This document shows positions 17,423 through 27,046 of a stretch of DNA of 58,874 bases, piece after piece. A model generated the notes under the pieces. It saw nothing but the letters and a program-made list of their open reading frames with translations, had not been told where the DNA came from and made no database searches. Position 1 is the first letter of the stretch. Each line of letters opens with the position of its first letter. This stretch comes from an uncultured Eubacterium sp. (GTDB taxonomy: Bacteria > Bacillota > Clostridia > Lachnospirales > Lachnospiraceae). Made by a program: the position numbers and the translations under genes. The stretch lies in NCBI GenBank assembly GCA_947642745.1, contig CANRTU010000027.1:1-58874 (forward strand). Direction: 5' to 3'.

Positions 17423-17458
17423 TGTTCACGAAAATAAGGAGAAGAAAGTTCATGAATA
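17423..17458. promoter_or_regulatory. Operator-like element 2 over the ribosome site and start codon
   Basis: TGTTCACGAA (17423-17432) and TTCATGAATA (17449-17458) repeat element 1 with the same 16-base spacer; the second arm differs at two positions. The spacer holds the AAGGAGAA ribosome site and the second arm holds the ATG, so either a protein or an RNA fold here could block translation or transcription of the fusion gene. Confidence 0.6.
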
Positions 17459-19224
17459 AGCAGGAATCAGATGTTTTGTACTGTCTATACAACGAACCGT
17501 TTATTAATCAGCGGATACTTGCGGAAATGTCCGGACATTCGCTGGGGGTGGTAAACCGTTCGGTGAAAAACCTGATTGGCAATGGTTATCTGGACGACCA
17601 TGTACAGCTGACGGCAAAGGCCAGGGCAGAATTCGCATTGAAGAAACCGGAAAACGCCATTATTCTTGCCGCGGGATTTGGGATGCGGATGGTGCCGATT
17701 CATACATCTGTACCTAAAGCGCTTCTGGAAGTAAATGGAGAGCGGCTCATAGACCGCCTGATCCGCCAGCTGCAGGAAACAGGCATCCGGGAAATTATCG
17801 TAATCGTGGGTTTTATGGTTGAATCGTTCGAATACCTGCTGGATGAGCCCGGCGTGGAGCTGATTTATAATCCTGAATATGCGGTGAAAAATAATATCAG
17901 CAGTCTTTACCTGGCGGCGGACCGGATTTCCAACACATATATTGTGCCCTGTGATCTGTGGTGCGACAGAAATCCGTTTCACCGTCATGAGCTGTATTCC
18001 TGGTATATGGTCAGCGATCTGGTGGATGAGGCTTCCGATGTACGGGTAAACCGTAAAATGGAACTGGTGAAAGTGCCGGAGTCCGCCGGGGGAAACGGGA
18101 TGACCGGCATCTGTTATCTGACAAAAGAGCAGGGAGCGCTGGTCAGGGAGCGTATCAGCGCATATGTTCTGGATGCGGCTTATAACCATAAATTCTGGGA
18201 AGAGGCATTGTACCAGGCGGACCGGATGATCGTACAGGCCAGGGTGGTCCATGCGTCAGATGTGGTGGAAATCAATACCTATGAACAGCTGAGGGATCTG
18301 GATGCGGATTCTGATCATCTGAAGTCTGATGCCCTGGATGTCATTTCGAAAGTGCTGCACTGTGACACAGAAAATATCACTGATATCGAAGTACTGAAAA
18401 AAGGAATGACAAACCGGTCGTTTTTATTTCACTGTAACAACAGGAAATATATTATGCGTATACCGGGAGAAGGAACCGGCAGGCTCATTAATCGCAGGCA
18501 GGAAGCGGACGTATACCGGATCATCCGTGGAAAAGGATTGTGTGACGAACCGGTTTATATAAATCCGGATAACGGTTATAAGATTACAGAATTTCTGGAA
18601 AATGTACGGGTCTGCGACAAACATAATACAGATGATATAAAGCTGTGTATGGAAAAACTGCGCAGCCTGCACCATATGAACCTGCAGACGGACCATACCT
18701 TTGATCTGTTTGGTCAGATCATGTTTTATGAATCACTACGTGACAACACCCCGTCTGTGTATCCGGATTATGAGCAGACGAGGGAACGTGTATTCAGCCT
18801 GCGGGAATATATTGACGCCCGGGAAAAACAATGGTGCCTGGCTCATATTGATGCGGTGTACGACAATTTTTTGTTTTATGACGGAGATGACGGGAGCCGG
18901 CAGCTGCAGCTGACGGACTGGGAATATGCGGGGATGCAGGACCCTCATCTGGATATTGCCATGTTTGCGGTGTACGCCTTGTACAACAAACAGCAGACGG
19001 ACTGGCTGGCGGATCTGTATTTTGAGGGCAGGTGTGAGGAAACGGTCAGAGTTAAAATATACTGTTATATGGCGGCCTGTGGACTGTTGTGGAGCAACTG
19101 GTGTGAGTATAAGCGGACGCTGGGGGTGGAATTTGGGGAATACAGCCTGCGCCAGTACCGTTATGCGAAAGATTTTTACCGTTATGCGGCTGAAAAGATG
19201 ACTGACTGGAACCGGAATAAGTAG
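17452..19224 (+). CDS. Winged-helix/LicC-like cytidylyltransferase/choline kinase fusion
   Basis: Three domains are visible in 590 residues. Residues 1-60 form a winged helix-turn-helix (LYNEPFINQRILAEMSGHSL...RSVKNLIGNGYLDD). Residues 67-290 form a LicC-like nucleotidyltransferase with ILAAGFGMR and a metal-site Asp at about 168 in PCDLW. Residues 310-590 form a LicA-type choline kinase with the Brenner motif HIDAVYDN (His465, Asp467, Asn472) and DWEYA (Asp489). Together they could phosphorylate choline and make CDP-choline. The N-terminal domain may let the enzyme regulate its own locus through the boxes at 17284-17458. I chose ATG 17452 behind AAGGAGAA; an upstream in-frame ATG at 17422 lacks a site. 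Ethanolamine or another aminoalcohol is an alternative substrate. Confidence 0.82.
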   Translation: MNKQESDVLYCLYNEPFINQRILAEMSGHSLGVVNRSVKNLIGNGYLDDHVQLTAKARAEFALKKPENAIILAAGFGMRMVPIHTSVPKALLEVNGERLIDRLIRQLQETGIREIIVIVGFMVESFEYLLDEPGVELIYNPEYAVKNNISSLYLAADRISNTYIVPCDLWCDRNPFHRHELYSWYMVSDLVDEASDVRVNRKMELVKVPESAGGNGMTGICYLTKEQGALVRERISAYVLDAAYNHKFWEEALYQADRMIVQARVVHASDVVEINTYEQLRDLDADSDHLKSDALDVISKVLHCDTENITDIEVLKKGMTNRSFLFHCNNRKYIMRIPGEGTGRLINRRQEADVYRIIRGKGLCDEPVYINPDNGYKITEFLENVRVCDKHNTDDIKLCMEKLRSLHHMNLQTDHTFDLFGQIMFYESLRDNTPSVYPDYEQTRERVFSLREYIDAREKQWCLAHIDAVYDNFLFYDGDDGSRQLQLTDWEYAGMQDPHLDIAMFAVYALYNKQQTDWLADLYFEGRCEETVRVKIYCYMAACGLLWSNWCEYKRTLGVEFGEYSLRQYRYAKDFYRYAAEKMTDWNRNK

Positions 19225-19250
19225 AAATCAGAATAGTACGGGGGAAAGAC

Positions 19251-20018
19251 ATGGGAAGAGATCACAAAACGGCCGCACATATGGTCAGACGGGCGATTAT
19301 TATGGCTGCCGGAACCGGGAGCCGTCTGTATCCGGTGACCCGCGGCATACCCAAGCCGTTAGTACGGGTACAGGGAATACCGATGATAGAATCGGTGGTC
19401 CGTGCGCTGCGTAAAAACAGCATTACTGAAATTTATGTGGTGACAGGGTATCTGGGGGAACAGTTTGCTTATCTGGAACAGGCGTATCCGGGACTGAAAC
19501 TGCTTAAAAACCCGTACTATAAAATATGCAATAATATAAGCAGTCTCTATGTGGCAAGGATGTATCTGGAGGATGTGATGATACTGGATGGGGATCAGAT
19601 GATTCATAATCCGGATATTCTGTTCCGGGAGTTTGACAGGTCCGGCTATCATGCGGTGTATACAGAAACCGGGACGGATGAGTGGCTGCTGCGGACAGAA
19701 AACGGGATTGTGACCGGGTGTTCCAGAAACGGCGGAAGCAAAGGATGGCAGCTGTACAGTATCAGCCGCTGGACAAAAGAGGATGGACAAAGACTTGCGG
19801 GACATCTGGAACTGGAGTTTGAACAACATAAAAACAGGCAGATATACTGGGATGACGTGGCTTTGTTCTGTTATCCATCCAGTTACCGGCTCGGAATATT
19901 TGAGACGGCTCCGGGGGATGTGGTGGAGATTGACGGACTTATGGAGCTGGCGGAAGCAGATCCGGCATACAGCGGTTATTTACAGGAGGGATATGGGAAT
20001 GCGCAGTATCAGAAATAA
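19251..20018 (+). CDS. LicC-like nucleotidyltransferase
   Basis: The 255-residue protein is a stand-alone sugar/choline-phosphate nucleotidyltransferase. It has MAAGTGSRLYPVTRGIPKPL near the N-terminus, the NNISSLY segment shared with the fusion protein, a metal site in ILDGDQM and a DDVALF-type C-terminal motif. It is therefore a second cytidylyltransferase in the same locus, possibly with a different phospho-alcohol substrate. GGGGGAAAG lies before ATG 19251. The last 20 bases overlap the transporter gene. Confidence 0.8.
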   Translation: MGRDHKTAAHMVRRAIIMAAGTGSRLYPVTRGIPKPLVRVQGIPMIESVVRALRKNSITEIYVVTGYLGEQFAYLEQAYPGLKLLKNPYYKICNNISSLYVARMYLEDVMILDGDQMIHNPDILFREFDRSGYHAVYTETGTDEWLLRTENGIVTGCSRNGGSKGWQLYSISRWTKEDGQRLAGHLELEFEQHKNRQIYWDDVALFCYPSSYRLGIFETAPGDVVEIDGLMELAEADPAYSGYLQEGYGNAQYQK

Positions 20019-21618
20019 GGGAAAAGACAACGGGTTCGCAAACAGACCTTTTTTGAAACAGACAGATCCGGCTACTACCATATTGCCGCTGCTTGTGATT
20101 GTGGGTTTATGCGTTTATTTTGTGGCGGACCAGGAAGGTTCCGCAAAAGTCCTTGCCAGTATCCGGAATTTTCTTGGGGATAAATTCGGGGTCTGTTATC
20201 TGATGGCCGGACTTGGCGTGCTGGCCGTATCGGTGTGGATTGCTTTTTCAGATCTTGGAAAGATCCGGCTGGGAGAGCCGCACGAAAAGCCCGGGTACAC
20301 CTTTCCTGTATGGGGAGCCATGGTTTTTACCTGCGGTCTGGCGGCGGATATACTGTTTTATTCGTTTTGTGAGTGGATCAGTTACGCAACAGAGCCCGGT
20401 ATCCCAGAGCTTACGACCATGCAGGAGCGGGCGTCGGTGTATCCGCTGTTTCACTGGGGGCCGGTGCCCTGGAGTTTTTACGCCACACTGGCGGCCTGTT
20501 TTGGATTTATGCTCCATGTAAGGGGCGTGAAGAAACAGAAATATTCGGAAGCCTGCCGTCCGCTGCTGGGAGACTGGACAGATAAGGTGCCCGGAAAGCT
20601 GATTGATATACTGGCAGTGTCCGCTCTGATCGCAGGAACAGCCACTACCTTTTCTGTGGCAACGCCCCTGTTGTCCGCCGCATTGTCCAGTCTTTTTGGA
20701 ATAGACGGTTCCAGGATGGTGTCTGTGGGAATTCTGCTGGTGACCTGTCTGGTGTACACGATTGCCGTGATAAAAGGTATCCGGGGCGTATCCAGGCTTG
20801 CCGGTGTGTGCATGGTACTTTTTGGTCTGCTCCTGGGTTATGTGCTTGTATGCGGAGGACAGGCCGGGTATGTGATTGAAACAGGGTTTACGGCGGCAGG
20901 TTCCATGCTGCAGAATTTTATCCGGCTGGGCACCTGGACGGATGCGGGACGGGAGACGTTTTTTCCGCAAAACTGGACGATTTTTTACTGGGCTTACTGG
21001 ATGGTCTGGTGTGTGGCCAGCCCGTTTTTTATGGGAAGTATCAGCAGGGGCAGGACGGTAAAGCAGGTCATTCTGGGAGCTTATGGCTTTGGCATGAGCA
21101 GTACGCTGCTGTCTTTTATCATTCTGGGAAATTACGGACTGGGGCTGCAGGTAAGCGGCAGATTTGACAGTATTGGTTATTATAAAGAAACCGGAGATCT
21201 GTACGGAACAGTGATGGAGGTTATCAGACATCTGCCGGCCCATCATATTGTACTGGCGCTGCTGGTGGTGACAATGATCGCTTTTTATGCTACCAGTTTT
21301 GACAGTATTACGCTGGTGGCGTGTCAGTACAGCTATAAAGAGCAGAATGAAGGCAAAGAGCCTGGAAAACGGATGAAACTGTTCTGGGCGGTGCTGCTGA
21401 TTCTGCTGCCACTGGCATTTTTGTATGGAGAAGGCAGTATGGCCAATATGCAGACTGTAAGCATTATTGCGGCCTTTCCCACAGGAATAGTTATCGTGCT
21501 GATTATTGTAAGCTTCATCAGGGATGCCAGAGCGTATCTGAATACAGGAGCGAAGGATATACCAGATGAAAACAGTCAGAATGACAGGCGGCAGGGGGAT
21601 ACGGACAGACACGGATAA
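19999..21618 (+). CDS. BCCT family choline/betaine transporter
   Basis: BCCT carriers move choline, betaine or carnitine across the membrane. The 539-residue product has about 12 hydrophobic segments and the family stretches EWISYATEPGIPE, LFHWGPVPWSFYA and FYWAYWMVWCVASPFF, followed by GSISRGRT. The aromatic residues there form the substrate box in known members. The start is ATG 19999, nine bases after AGGAGG. ATG 19993 is possible but badly spaced. Its overlap with the LicC-like gene and proximity to the kinase fusion point to choline as substrate. Confidence 0.85.
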   Translation: MRSIRNKGKDNGFANRPFLKQTDPATTILPLLVIVGLCVYFVADQEGSAKVLASIRNFLGDKFGVCYLMAGLGVLAVSVWIAFSDLGKIRLGEPHEKPGYTFPVWGAMVFTCGLAADILFYSFCEWISYATEPGIPELTTMQERASVYPLFHWGPVPWSFYATLAACFGFMLHVRGVKKQKYSEACRPLLGDWTDKVPGKLIDILAVSALIAGTATTFSVATPLLSAALSSLFGIDGSRMVSVGILLVTCLVYTIAVIKGIRGVSRLAGVCMVLFGLLLGYVLVCGGQAGYVIETGFTAAGSMLQNFIRLGTWTDAGRETFFPQNWTIFYWAYWMVWCVASPFFMGSISRGRTVKQVILGAYGFGMSSTLLSFIILGNYGLGLQVSGRFDSIGYYKETGDLYGTVMEVIRHLPAHHIVLALLVVTMIAFYATSFDSITLVACQYSYKEQNEGKEPGKRMKLFWAVLLILLPLAFLYGEGSMANMQTVSIIAAFPTGIVIVLIIVSFIRDARAYLNTGAKDIPDENSQNDRRQGDTDRHG

Positions 21619-21623
21619 TGCCC

Positions 21624-21676
21624 CTGCCGGTATAAATACAGTGTTGTCACTGCTCCCGTGGCGCTGTATTCTGGCA
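21624..21676. terminator. Hairpin between BCCT and AraC genes
   Basis: CTGCC and AATACAGTG face GCGCTGTATT and GGCAG in the 140-bp convergent gap. No T-run follows on either strand, so termination is an inference from position. Confidence 0.4.
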
Positions 21677-21758
21677 GACAGACGGCGGTAACGTCCGCAC
21701 CCGCATGTCCGGTCCCGCCGCATGCCGCCCTGGAATACACACAGGAAGAAACGGAATT

Positions 21759-23000
21759 CTATTTGCCTCTTAGCAGATCCCTGTATTCTTTTGGAGTCTT
21801 TCCAATATATTTTTTAAATGTACGTATAAAGTAATTTACATCAGGAATACCGCAATACTGGGCGATTACCTGAATCTGCATATTCGATGAATCCAGCAGC
21901 AGTACTGCCTGCCGGATTCTTTTTTTGTTTACATATTCTGTCAGTGTGGCGCCAGTCTCCTTTTTAAACAATGAGGAGAGGTAACTGGCATTGACATTTA
22001 ACATTTTTGCCAGACTGTAAAGGCTCAGATCAACAGTCAGATCTGCGTCAATATGGGTAATGACTTTCTGGATCAGGGGAGAAAATCCTTTCAGGGAATG
22101 ATTCTGTACCAGCTGGCAGTAACTATGGATCATTTCCCGCTGCAGTTTTTTTACTGCTTCCGGAGAAATGCAAAGCTCAATTGCTCTGGCGTACCTGGTG
22201 GAAATGCGGTCCAGATACAGCGGATGGATGTCTGCGGCCTGTGCGGCTTTGCGCAGCAGTGTGTTTGTTATAACGGCGTAATTTTTCTGGTTACGCAGGG
22301 AATCCGGGGTTCGCTGCTCCATCTGCCGGTGGGAAAACTGATTCATAATAATTTCCGCTTTATGAATCTGTCCAAGGGAAACGGCTTTCAACAGCTCTGC
22401 TTCCGCTGCGTACCGGTTTTCCAGCGCTTTCATGGATACAAAGGGATCTGTGGACGGTCCGTCGTCTTCGTGCCAGGTAATGCCTGCCGGGTCCAGATGA
22501 TCCATGGACTGTTCAGATATATCCTGAATGGAAAAATTATCAACGCCCCCCCACATCCACTCGCCCAGCGTATAAAGCAGCGTATGCAGATAACTGTCGT
22601 CCGCCACATAGGGCACTTCCTGGTAATATTTTTCCAGCTGGGCGATAATATCCGGCGGGAAAGAATAGCTTCCATAGGTATTTACCAGTACTTCTTTGGA
22701 AATAATGGAACAGGTATAAGGTCCTATGGTGGCAAAATTATTTTCCTCGTCTGGCGGGATGCGGAATATCAGATAGTAGCACAGAAAAAAATCTTTTGTG
22801 CGGTAGATTGTATTTGGCCTGCATATTTCCGCATATTTTTTGGAAACTACGGAATAGTCAAAATCTGGTTTCAGCAGTTTGCGAAGTCCCAGATCAGCTG
22901 GCGAATGGGGCAGCGCCAGAGGATTTTGAACTATCATAAAGGTAAAGTGAAAATTGTGCAACAGTGATTTTACAAAATTCAAAGCGACTTCGTAGTCCAT
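21759..23000 (-). CDS. AraC family transcriptional regulator
   Basis: The 413-residue protein has a large N-terminal sensor region and a C-terminal AraC DNA-binding domain of two helix-turn-helices (SLAKMLNVNASYLSSLFKKE and the later IAQYCGIPDVNYFIRTFKKY), ending in GKTPKEYRD. It is divergent from the GH2 gene, with 280 bp between them, so it probably controls the glucuronide locus. The start at 23000 is preceded by GGAGGAC. The inducer is unknown; the sensor region is not a recognisable cupin. Confidence 0.9.
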   Translation of the reverse strand: MDYEVALNFVKSLLHNFHFTFMIVQNPLALPHSPADLGLRKLLKPDFDYSVVSKKYAEICRPNTIYRTKDFFLCYYLIFRIPPDEENNFATIGPYTCSIISKEVLVNTYGSYSFPPDIIAQLEKYYQEVPYVADDSYLHTLLYTLGEWMWGGVDNFSIQDISEQSMDHLDPAGITWHEDDGPSTDPFVSMKALENRYAAEAELLKAVSLGQIHKAEIIMNQFSHRQMEQRTPDSLRNQKNYAVITNTLLRKAAQAADIHPLYLDRISTRYARAIELCISPEAVKKLQREMIHSYCQLVQNHSLKGFSPLIQKVITHIDADLTVDLSLYSLAKMLNVNASYLSSLFKKETGATLTEYVNKKRIRQAVLLLDSSNMQIQVIAQYCGIPDVNYFIRTFKKYIGKTPKEYRDLLRGK

Positions 23001-23280
23001 ATCAGTCCTCCAGAAATTTATTGTTATTACTATTTTTGTACATAATATTCAGAAAATCAAGAAAACCTAAAAATTGTATGATAAACGCTAAAAATCATCT
23101 CTATCAAAGGAATAGGAAAACAATTATAATAAATGCACAAAAAGCGTATGGATAGACAATGTTTGTTGTGTAAAGTTCACACTTCAGATTGCTGTTTGAC
23201 TATGGGGTTCGTAGAAATAGTAAAAAGACATTGGAATATTCCGGCGATGAGAGTCAGAATTAACAGAAGGAGGAGTAATA
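23001..23280. promoter_or_regulatory. Divergent control region of AraC and GH2 genes
   Basis: This AT-rich 280-bp gap contains the ribosome sites of both genes and probably both promoters. GTGTAAAGTTCACAC near 23168-23182 is a short imperfect dyad that could be an operator. TTGACT near 23196 is a possible -35 for the GH2 gene but lacks a convincing -10. I see no clear catabolite-repression cre site. Confidence 0.4.
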
Positions 23281-25548
23281 ATGCGTAACATAATCAATCT
23301 GAATCAGAACTGGCGTTTTAAACAGGAAGACGCAGGGCTGCCACAGACACTGCCGTCTGACTGGGCAGAAGTTAATCTGCCGCATACATGGAACGCTGTG
23401 GATGGTCATGATGGGAACGGGAGTTATGACAGGGGAAAATACTGGTATGCGAAAAGCTTTGATACACCACGTCAGCCACTGGCAGGCGGCCGGGTATATG
23501 TGGAAGTACTGGCAGCCGGGCAGCAGGCGACTGTTTATGTGAATGGCAGTGAAGTAACTTATCACGAAGGCGGCTATTCTGTTTTCCGGGCGGATATCAC
23601 GGATTTGTGTAAAGATGAGGGAGAAAATCTTTTAGTGATAGCCTGCGGCAACGAAAACAAAAGCAGTGTTTATCCGCAGTCGGCAGATTTTACATTTTAT
23701 GGCGGATTATACCGGGGGGTTAATCTGATCAGCGTACCGGAAGTACATTTTGATCTGGATTATTATGGGGGACCCGGTGTTATGGTAACGCCGAAACAAT
23801 GTGATTGTGGCGGTGCGTCTTTTGAACTGGAGGCCTTCGTAAAAAATCCGGATGAGAATTTTACCGTGATGTATGCTGTCAAAGACGCGGAAGGTCAGGA
23901 AGTGGCTGGTGCGGTACGTCCTGCGGACAATACAAAAGTAACCGTATATGTGCCGGACGCAAAAAAATGGGAAATTGACGATCCGTATCTCTATACGGTA
24001 ACAGCTACGCTACAGCGCAGAAATGAAGCTTACGACGAGGTAAATATAAAGGCTGGCGTAAGAAGCTTCAGCTGTGATCCGGACAAAGGCTTTATTATCA
24101 ATGGAAAAGAGATCCCGCTGCGTGGCGTGAGCCGTCATCAGGATCAGATGTACAAAGGCAACGCACTCAGCAGGGAAGATCATTATGATGATGCCAGAAT
24201 TATTAAGGAACTGGGGGCAAATACAATCCGTCTGGCACATTACCAGCATTCCCAGGATTTTTATGATGCCTGCGACGAACTGGGTTTTGTAGTATGGGCT
24301 GAAATTCCGTTTATCAGTGTAATGAATCCTGATCCGGATGCACATCAGAACTGTATCAGCCAGATGAAAGAGCTGATTATTCAGAATTACAATCATCCTT
24401 CTATCTGTTTCTGGGGCATCTCAAATGAGATATTAATCGGCGGAATTTCTGAAAAACTGGTGGAAAATCACAAAGAACTGCAGACACTGTGTAAGGAACT
24501 GGACCCTACGAGACTGACAACGATTGCCCATGTATCCATGACACCGGTGGATAGCCCGGTACATCACATTACCGATGTGGAAAGCTACAATCATTATTTC
24601 GGCTGGTATGGCGGCAAAATGGAAGATAATGGTCCGTGGATGGACAATTTCCATAAAGTACACCCGGATATCTGCCTGGGGCTGTCGGAGTATGGATGTG
24701 AAGGAATTATTACTTATCATGGCCCGAATCCTGCGTGCAAAGATTACAGTGAGGAATATCAGGCGCTGTACCATGAACATCTGGCGAAAATGCTGGACGA
24801 GCGTCCGTGGATCTGGTCCAGCCATGTATGGAATATGTTTGATTTCGGCTGTGCGGCAAGAGATGAAGGCGGAGTGGCCGGACGTAATAATAAGGGTCTT
24901 GTAACCATGGACCGCAAAACGAAAAAAGACAGCTATTATATTTATCAGGCATACTGGAGCAAAAAACCGATGGTACATTTGTGTGGCAGGCGGTATGCGC
25001 AGCGTGCGGGAGATACGACACAGATCAGGGTATATTCCAATCAGCCGCAGGTAGCTCTGTATATGGATGGAAACCTGGTAGAAGAAAAGACAGGCGAAAA
25101 GGTATTTGTATTCGATGTGGCATTGAAAGACGGATTTAATAGTATCGTCGCTGTGGCTGGAGACGTCAAAGATGTCATGACCATAGAAAAAGTAGAAAAA
25201 GAGCCGGAAATTTATGTACTTCCGGAAGTTAATGAGAGAGCTGAAGGCGTGGCGAACTGGTTTAAACTGGCAGGGGACCTGGATCTCAAAGCGCCAATGG
25301 ATTTTCCGGAAGGAAAATACAGCATTAAAAATACGATAGAAGAGCTGGCAGCGAGTCCGGAGGCATTGGAAATAGCTGCGTCTGCGTTTAAACTGGCAAT
25401 GAATATGAAGCTGGCGCCTGGTGAGGGTATGTGGGATATGATGAAATCCATGACGCTGGAAAAAATGGGCGAGATGGCTGGTTCCATGATGCCGGATGGC
25501 TTTATTGAAAGTATAAACGCTCAACTGATCAAAATTGACAAAGTGTAA
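23281..25548 (+). CDS. Glycoside hydrolase family 2 (beta-glucuronidase or beta-galactosidase)
   Basis: The 755-residue protein has the GH2 sugar-binding, immunoglobulin-like and TIM-barrel domains. The catalytic acid/base Glu is at about 383 in GISNEI and the nucleophile Glu at about 470 in LSEYG. GRNNKGLVTMDRK contains an N-x-K pattern, which is described for beta-glucuronidases but also resembles beta-galactosidase NDK sequences. Its operon neighbours (symporter, GH79, uxuA, uxuB) favour a glucuronide substrate. There is no signal peptide. After about residue 640 an extra helical C-terminal region of roughly 115 residues follows, rich in Met, Ala and Leu, which I do not recognise. Confidence 0.82.
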   Translation: MRNIINLNQNWRFKQEDAGLPQTLPSDWAEVNLPHTWNAVDGHDGNGSYDRGKYWYAKSFDTPRQPLAGGRVYVEVLAAGQQATVYVNGSEVTYHEGGYSVFRADITDLCKDEGENLLVIACGNENKSSVYPQSADFTFYGGLYRGVNLISVPEVHFDLDYYGGPGVMVTPKQCDCGGASFELEAFVKNPDENFTVMYAVKDAEGQEVAGAVRPADNTKVTVYVPDAKKWEIDDPYLYTVTATLQRRNEAYDEVNIKAGVRSFSCDPDKGFIINGKEIPLRGVSRHQDQMYKGNALSREDHYDDARIIKELGANTIRLAHYQHSQDFYDACDELGFVVWAEIPFISVMNPDPDAHQNCISQMKELIIQNYNHPSICFWGISNEILIGGISEKLVENHKELQTLCKELDPTRLTTIAHVSMTPVDSPVHHITDVESYNHYFGWYGGKMEDNGPWMDNFHKVHPDICLGLSEYGCEGIITYHGPNPACKDYSEEYQALYHEHLAKMLDERPWIWSSHVWNMFDFGCAARDEGGVAGRNNKGLVTMDRKTKKDSYYIYQAYWSKKPMVHLCGRRYAQRAGDTTQIRVYSNQPQVALYMDGNLVEEKTGEKVFVFDVALKDGFNSIVAVAGDVKDVMTIEKVEKEPEIYVLPEVNERAEGVANWFKLAGDLDLKAPMDFPEGKYSIKNTIEELAASPEALEIAASAFKLAMNMKLAPGEGMWDMMKSMTLEKMGEMAGSMMPDGFIESINAQLIKIDKV

Positions 25549-25610
25549 ACAGGGTTGTGACACAGGTTTAAAGTTATACAAAATACTAAAGGAAAGAGGG
25601 AGGGGAAGTT

Positions 25611-26996
25611 ATGGCAGGTCAGAATAGATCAGCACAGCCTTTTGGAATGAAAGATAAGCTGGGCTATATGTTTGGCGATTTTGGAAATGATTTTACCTTT
25701 ATTTTATCTTCATCATTTATGATGAAATTTTATGCGGATGTAATGGGCATTTCAACTGGCGTGACAGGTATGGTCATGATGGCGGCCCGTTTTATTGATG
25801 CATTTACTGATGTTACAATGGGACAGATCGTAGACCGTTCCAAACCTACAAAAGATGGAAAATTCAAGCCATGGCTCAAGCGGATGTGCGGGCCGGTAGC
25901 GATTGCTTCGTTTTTGATTTTCCAGTCGGGGCTGGCAAATATGCCGTATGGATTTAAAGTAGCATGGATGGCGGTTACCTATATTTTATGGGGCTCCATT
26001 TTCTATACGTCTATCAATATCCCGTACGGTTCCATGGCATCCGCAGTTACATCGGATCCAAATGAACGTGCGCAGCTGTCTACCTGGCGTACAATAGGCG
26101 CTACACTGGCAGGTCTTGCTATTGGTGCGGGGACTCCGCTGGTAGCATATGTGACGGTTGATGGTAATCCGGTATTGTCCGGTTCCCGTATGACAATTAT
26201 AGCGGGAGTATTCAGTGTATGTGCGATCGTCTGCTATCTGCTTTGTTTTAATCTGGTAACAGAGCGTGTGCCTGTACAGGCCAACAGTCAGAAGCTGGAT
26301 GTAGGTAAGATGTTAAAGGATCTGGTAACAAACCGGGCGCTGCTTGGTATTATTGCGGCAGCCATACTGCTTCTGCTGGCAATGCTTGGTATGCAGGGAA
26401 TGGCAGGATTCGTATATCCGAATTTTTACAGGTCTGCACAGGCCCAGACCGTGTCTTCACTGGCCAGCAGTATTGCGATGCTGGTAATCTGTGCGCCGCT
26501 TGCGTCAAAGCTGGCAGGTAAATTTGGCAAGAAGGAACTTTCATCAGGTTCCTGTCTGTTTGGCGTAGTTGTATTTATTATATGTCTGGTTGTAAAACCG
26601 GCAGATCCGTATATGTATATTGCGTTCTTTACGGTAGCGTATATTGGTCTTGGTTTCTTTAATACTGTAATCTGGGCAATGATTACTGACGTTATAGACG
26701 ATGCGGAGGTCAGAAACGGCGTCCGTGAAGATGGTACAATCTATGCGGTATATTCTTTTGCGAGAAAGATGGGGCAGGCATTATCATCCGGTATGACAGG
26801 TGGTCTTCTGGCTTTTGTAGGATACCGGGAAGGACATGAATTTGATCCGGATGTAACGCTTGGTATTTTTAAACTGTCCTGTATCATTCCGGCAATCGGA
26901 CTGGCTGCTGTGGCACTGGCGCTGCTGTTTATTTATCCACTGAATAAGTCACGGGTGGAAGCAAACGCAGCGGAATTACAGCGCCGTCGTAAATAA
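25611..26996 (+). CDS. GPH family glycoside/glucuronide:cation symporter
   Basis: The 461-residue protein has 12 predicted membrane segments and belongs to the MelB/UidB-type glycoside-pentoside-hexuronide symporters. DVTMGQIVDRSKPTKDGKFK near residue 80 is the characteristic cytoplasmic loop, and WAMITDVIDDAE is conserved in the second half. It lies 62 bases after the GH2 gene with a strong GGAGGGGAAG site. It is the only evident sugar uptake system in the block, and probably imports the glucuronides cut by the neighbouring enzymes. Confidence 0.88.
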   Translation: MAGQNRSAQPFGMKDKLGYMFGDFGNDFTFILSSSFMMKFYADVMGISTGVTGMVMMAARFIDAFTDVTMGQIVDRSKPTKDGKFKPWLKRMCGPVAIASFLIFQSGLANMPYGFKVAWMAVTYILWGSIFYTSINIPYGSMASAVTSDPNERAQLSTWRTIGATLAGLAIGAGTPLVAYVTVDGNPVLSGSRMTIIAGVFSVCAIVCYLLCFNLVTERVPVQANSQKLDVGKMLKDLVTNRALLGIIAAAILLLLAMLGMQGMAGFVYPNFYRSAQAQTVSSLASSIAMLVICAPLASKLAGKFGKKELSSGSCLFGVVVFIICLVVKPADPYMYIAFFTVAYIGLGFFNTVIWAMITDVIDDAEVRNGVREDGTIYAVYSFARKMGQALSSGMTGGLLAFVGYREGHEFDPDVTLGIFKLSCIIPAIGLAAVALALLFIYPLNKSRVEANAAELQRRRK

Positions 26997-27046
26997 AACA
27001 GGAATGTTAAACAGTTGGTGTAACTGAATAGGTGATACATTTTCAG

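Noticed and set aside
20248..21723. A 491-codon open frame antisense to the BCCT gene
   Set aside because: It is very long but lies opposite a well-defined transporter, has no ribosome site, and its translation is rich in His, Arg, Gln and Pro, as expected of a shadow frame.
24433..25581. A 382-codon open frame antisense to the GH2 gene
   Set aside because: It runs opposite conserved GH2 catalytic sequence and resembles no protein family.
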